Assembly (NCBI GenBank): GCA_000469685.2 | Contig: LS997565.1 | Coordinates: forward strand, 5,420,005-5,484,004 | Source of the DNA: Haemonchus contortus | Lineage: Eukaryota; Nematoda; Chromadorea; Rhabditida; Trichostrongylidae | Reading direction: 5' to 3' | DNA: 64,000 nucleotides | The notes under the pieces: model-generated | The model's database searches: none | Told to the model about the DNA's origin: nothing | The model's input: the letters and a program-made list of their open reading frames with translations, nothing else | Program-made: the position numbers and the translations under genes | In this document: positions 61,040 through 64,000 of the stretch, piece after piece | How positions within the stretch are numbered: the first letter of the stretch is position 1 | Layout of the letters: every line of letters begins with the position of its first letter

Positions 61040-61320
61040 ATTACTTTGTTATTCACACGATCATACACGCATTGCCACGAGTTCGAACCCCGGATCGACA
61101 CTCGTTTTGGCCAACCAAGCCTCCATCCTTCAGGAGCCGGTCAGTTGTGCCAGAGTCGTTTGAGCGAAACAACCACTGGGCTTGTACATCGGCTGGCCAC
61201 CACATATAGGCCACTCACGCATTCGAAAAGCTACCACTATTCCGCTGGGTAATCGAATGTGGGGACGTATCCCCGTATAAGGGATTGATAAAGGCCAAAA
61301 ATCTTGTTCTTTATTTAGTT
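61040..61320 (+). mobile_element. tRNA-derived SINE, long form, 5' part degraded
   Basis: It has a B box (GAGTTCGAACCCCGGATCG near 61,079), the long-form middle segment (GGCCAACCAAGCCTCC, then GGGCTTGTACATCGGCTGG) and the tail (GGGATTGATAAAGGCCAAA). The head upstream of the B box is diverged and T-rich. No target duplication was identified. Confidence 0.65.
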
Positions 61321-62819
61321 ATCCGTGAAGTGTTACTATGTTATGGTAGTAATATAACTTCGTTCAAATGGTACACATGTAAAATACTGCTCTTCGATTA
61401 CAATCATCTTATTTAACTGATACGACAAATGATCTGCTAATGATATGATTGCGCGATAAAAGAAGAAGAAGTCTTCTCTCAGACAGACGCAGACGTCGTC
61501 GGTGTTACGGAGCTTGTTTCATAATCGGATCCTTCCTGAAATGCCATTTTGAAAACAGACCATCGTCGTATTTTTGGGGTCATAATGAATTTCTTGGAGA
61601 TTGATGGAAACCACTTGCAGCCTCCTTTTTTATGTGTTTCCGTTTCTTTAAGATATTTTCATTGTTTAGTCAGCATCGACGACATTACTCTCACTGTCGG
61701 CTCTTCTCAAACCTTGGCACTTGAGGTTCACCAGAAAGGGTCGAGCTCACATGATTGCGAAAAGCACTGGAAAGCGGTACTGCGGACTACGAAGTTTCTC
61801 AGTCGTTTAAAATTGCAACCCTCAGTTTTTGGACATATGTACATAGGCAGGACTCTACTGCTCTTTTAAAGGCCCAGTTCGATAATGATAGGTACAGTCT
61901 AGATTAATGCAAGCAAAAAGAATGACATGAAAGGAGTGTTTAACTATGTGGAAGTCCCGTTAGCGGATCGCCCGGATTAGCTATTACTTTAGACTCGACA
62001 GCGTCTTTCCTGTTACCCTGGGGGCCACTGGATATACCTCGAAGGAGAATGAAGACACCATTTTCATCGTGAACTGTGCCTTTAAATGGCAGTGACGGCA
62101 GTACGTCTCGAACCAGTACGTTTCCTAGTTTAATTTTCACTGCGTCGGTATCGGTATCGGTATACTAGGGAAACAAGTAGGAACAAAAAAATTGTAAAGG
62201 GGAGCTTGAAGTTGGTTTTAGTTCTACCCTCCGTTGGACCATTTCCTTTTCTTTGCTTCCGAGGCTCCTTTTCACATAGAACTCCTTATATGTCTTCACC
62301 TGTCGCTGTAGAACTCTGTACATTTCCGCCGACGATCTCGTCACTGCTAATACAACACACTCAATTGCCACGAATCAACTATTAATGTGAGTGGAACGGC
62401 GAACAAATTGGAATTCTTGATATTTTCATGTCAGTCCTCAACCACTGTTAACGACAAAGTTCATGGTAAAAATAGCTGGTGGAACTTTCCTCTAGATGAA
62501 CCTGTGGCCTGCAAGGACAGCACGTGGAACACTGCTGGGTCGAAGATTGATTTCGAAAAGGCATTATAAGGCTGCGAAACCGGCTTGACCTACGTACACG
62601 CCCAAAAGTGGCGGTGTTATGGCGGCTTATTATTCACCAGTTTGGCTATGCACGCTAACGCGCGCAGTATATGTCGACGGCCACTTATCCACGATGGAGT
62701 CATTTAGCGGAATGTTGGATAATCAGTATAAGACAGTTCTCTCTAGATTCGGACGCTGAATTGCTGAGAGCATCACGATCGATATATTTGAGCAGAGTTA
62801 TTAGTGGTTGATCATAGCT
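61321..62819. other. No confident gene; dispersed repeats
   Basis: A segment near 61,400-61,545 resembles 32,950-33,090. The motif TTTTCATCGTGAACTGTGCC at 62,060 belongs to the dispersed family also seen at 3,680 and 36,370. A 68-codon minus ORF at 62,165-62,371 (RVLQRQVKTYKEFYVKRSLG) is Lys-rich and might be an exon, but has no partner. Confidence 0.3.
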
Positions 62820-63560
62820 CCGTCCACCTTAGTGCAAATCCTTCCCACAATAAACTTGACCACCCTTCTTTTGACTGCTCCAAACCATTTTTTCCGCATC
62901 CCAGAAAGTTTTTGAAAAGATGAGTTTTTGGTCCTAGCCCCGCTTCCATGTGCCAGCTCCGCCTCCTTCGAGGACTTAACTACACTTGTTCCAATTCCTC
63001 CTACCACTTTTTTCCCCCGTTCTGGAACGTTTCTGAATAGAGTTATAAATTTTGATCTAAGGCCCGCCCGCTTTGGTGCCAGCCCCGCCCACTTCGAAGA
63101 TTCGGCCACACTTGTTCCATTACCTCTAATCACTTTTTTCCCGCATTCTAGAACGTTTCTGAATAGAGTTATGAATTTTAATCTAAGCCCCGCCCACTTT
63201 GGTGTCAACCCCGCCCACTGTCGGGATTTGACCACATTTATTCTTTCACACCTTGACACATTTTTGCCGCATCCCAGAACGTTTCTGAATAGAGTTATAA
63301 ATTTTTGATCTAAGCCCCGCCCACTTTGGTGTTAACCCCGCCCACTGTCGGGATTTGACCACATTTATTCTTTTACACCTTGACACCTTTTTGCCGCATC
63401 CCAGAACGTTTCTGAATAGAGTTATAAATTTTTGATCTAAGCCCCGCCCACTTTGGTGTCAATCCCGCCCACTGTCGGGATTTGACCACATTTATTCTTT
63501 CACACCTTGACACCTTTTTGCCGCATCCCAGAACGTTTCCGAACGAAGTTACACTCATTT
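62820..63560. repeat. Minisatellite array, about six units of about 126 bp
   Basis: The landmark TTCTGAATAGAGTTATAAAT recurs at about 63,031, 63,157, 63,282 and 63,409 (steps about 126), with weaker units on each side. Each unit has GCCCCGCCCACTTTGG and ACCCCGCCCACTGTCGGG. The period matches the 48,531 array, but the sequence is different apart from GC boxes and GTTATGAATTTT-like parts. Confidence 0.9.
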
Positions 63561-64000
63561 TTGAAAAGTAGCTTTCACCTCAACGCACGCCCCGCCCCTC
63601 GTAGGCGGGGCTTCGCTATACTTATGCGTGCTCAGCACGCATAAGGCCCTGCTCACTCTTTTTATTTTTTTTCCTGGCCTCGACGCCTTCGTTAAATCGA
63701 GTTATGAATCTATGTGGGAAGGACCGCCCACTGCGGGAACGCTCCACCCACCGCCGGCAAGTTTCCTTTATTTTGATTGTTGACCCATCCCTCACCTTTG
63801 CACATTTTTTTCTGGTGTCTGGAATGTTATGAGACCGAATTAGAAGAATTCGCCCATGACCCCGCCCAATTCCGGCGCATGCCCCGCCCCTTGGGGGCGG
63901 GGCTCCGCTAGGCTCACGTATGCTCTGTTGCACCTACCCTATGCTCAACCCATTCCAAACTTGACCCGACTTCTCCATGTGCTTCTTCTCGTTATATCGA
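63561..64000. repeat. GC-box hairpins and end of the satellite region
   Basis: The region holds GCCCCGCCCCTCGTAGGCGG (near 63,588) and GCCCCGCCCCTTGGGGGCGG (near 63,881), each a short stem, and a perfect 11-bp hairpin at 63,621-63,645 (CTTATGCGTGC, three-base loop, complement). Both GC stems are followed by GGGCT(T/C)CGCTA. No gene is seen. Confidence 0.75.

Noticed and set aside
60934..61252. ORFs across the SINE at 61,040
   Set aside because: They follow the SINE sequence and have no protein features.
62801..63308. ORFs of 152 and 126 codons across the GC-box array
   Set aside because: The repetition follows the ~126-bp satellite unit, and opposite-strand ORFs are equally open.

Overview
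The window is nuclear DNA of a nematode, most likely a clade V (rhabditid/strongylid-like) species. The reasons are the spliced genes with many short introns ending in C. elegans-type TTTTCAG acceptors, the high conservation of one of those genes (AP-2 alpha adaptin), and a dense mix of nematode-type repeats: Tc1/mariner, an RTE-type LINE, a Ty3/gypsy LTR element, a tRNA-derived SINE and foldback elements. The species cannot be fixed from sequence alone. Exon boundaries given here were read by eye from splice sites and reading-frame phase; none was checked against transcripts.

Left third (1-21,300). A plus-strand gene for a single-pass membrane protein with one EGF-like domain and a long cytoplasmic tail starts before 2,577 and runs at least to 8,533. 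Phase-compatible exons at 10,300-12,747 probably extend its tail. One intron of this tail holds a decayed mariner copy (10,991-12,252), and one exon/donor junction is caught in an inverted duplication. Small gene candidates follow at 12,941-13,424 (+), 14,137-14,547 (+) and 14,264-14,912 (-); the last two overlap on opposite strands. From 15 to 21.3 kb I see only repeats: SINE copies, a tRNA-like relic and a 491-bp foldback element.

Middle (21,300-43,000). The complete AP-2 alpha-adaptin gene (apa-2; 23 exons, 2,808 coding nt, 935 aa) lies at 21,338-29,135 (+). A complete gene for a secreted 406-aa ENPP-type phosphodiesterase (10 exons) lies at 36,485-42,963 (-), with its introns expanded by GC-rich minisatellites and a 284-bp MITE. 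Between them are a 115-aa minus-strand ORF, a mariner remnant and a SINE with a perfect 13-bp target-site duplication.

Right third (43,000-64,000). This part is mostly transposon and satellite: a foldback element (43,719-43,964), a near full-length but broken RTE LINE (44,771-47,545, -), and minisatellites of about 127 bp in two orientations (47,560-49,655). A decayed DEG/ENaC-family fragment follows (50,571-51,241, -). A Ty3/gypsy element with two nearly identical 400-bp LTRs (52,274-60,083, -) is disabled in gag-pol and carries an extra ORF after integrase. It sits inside what looks like a host exon. A second minisatellite array with a similar ~126-bp period closes the window (62,820-63,560).
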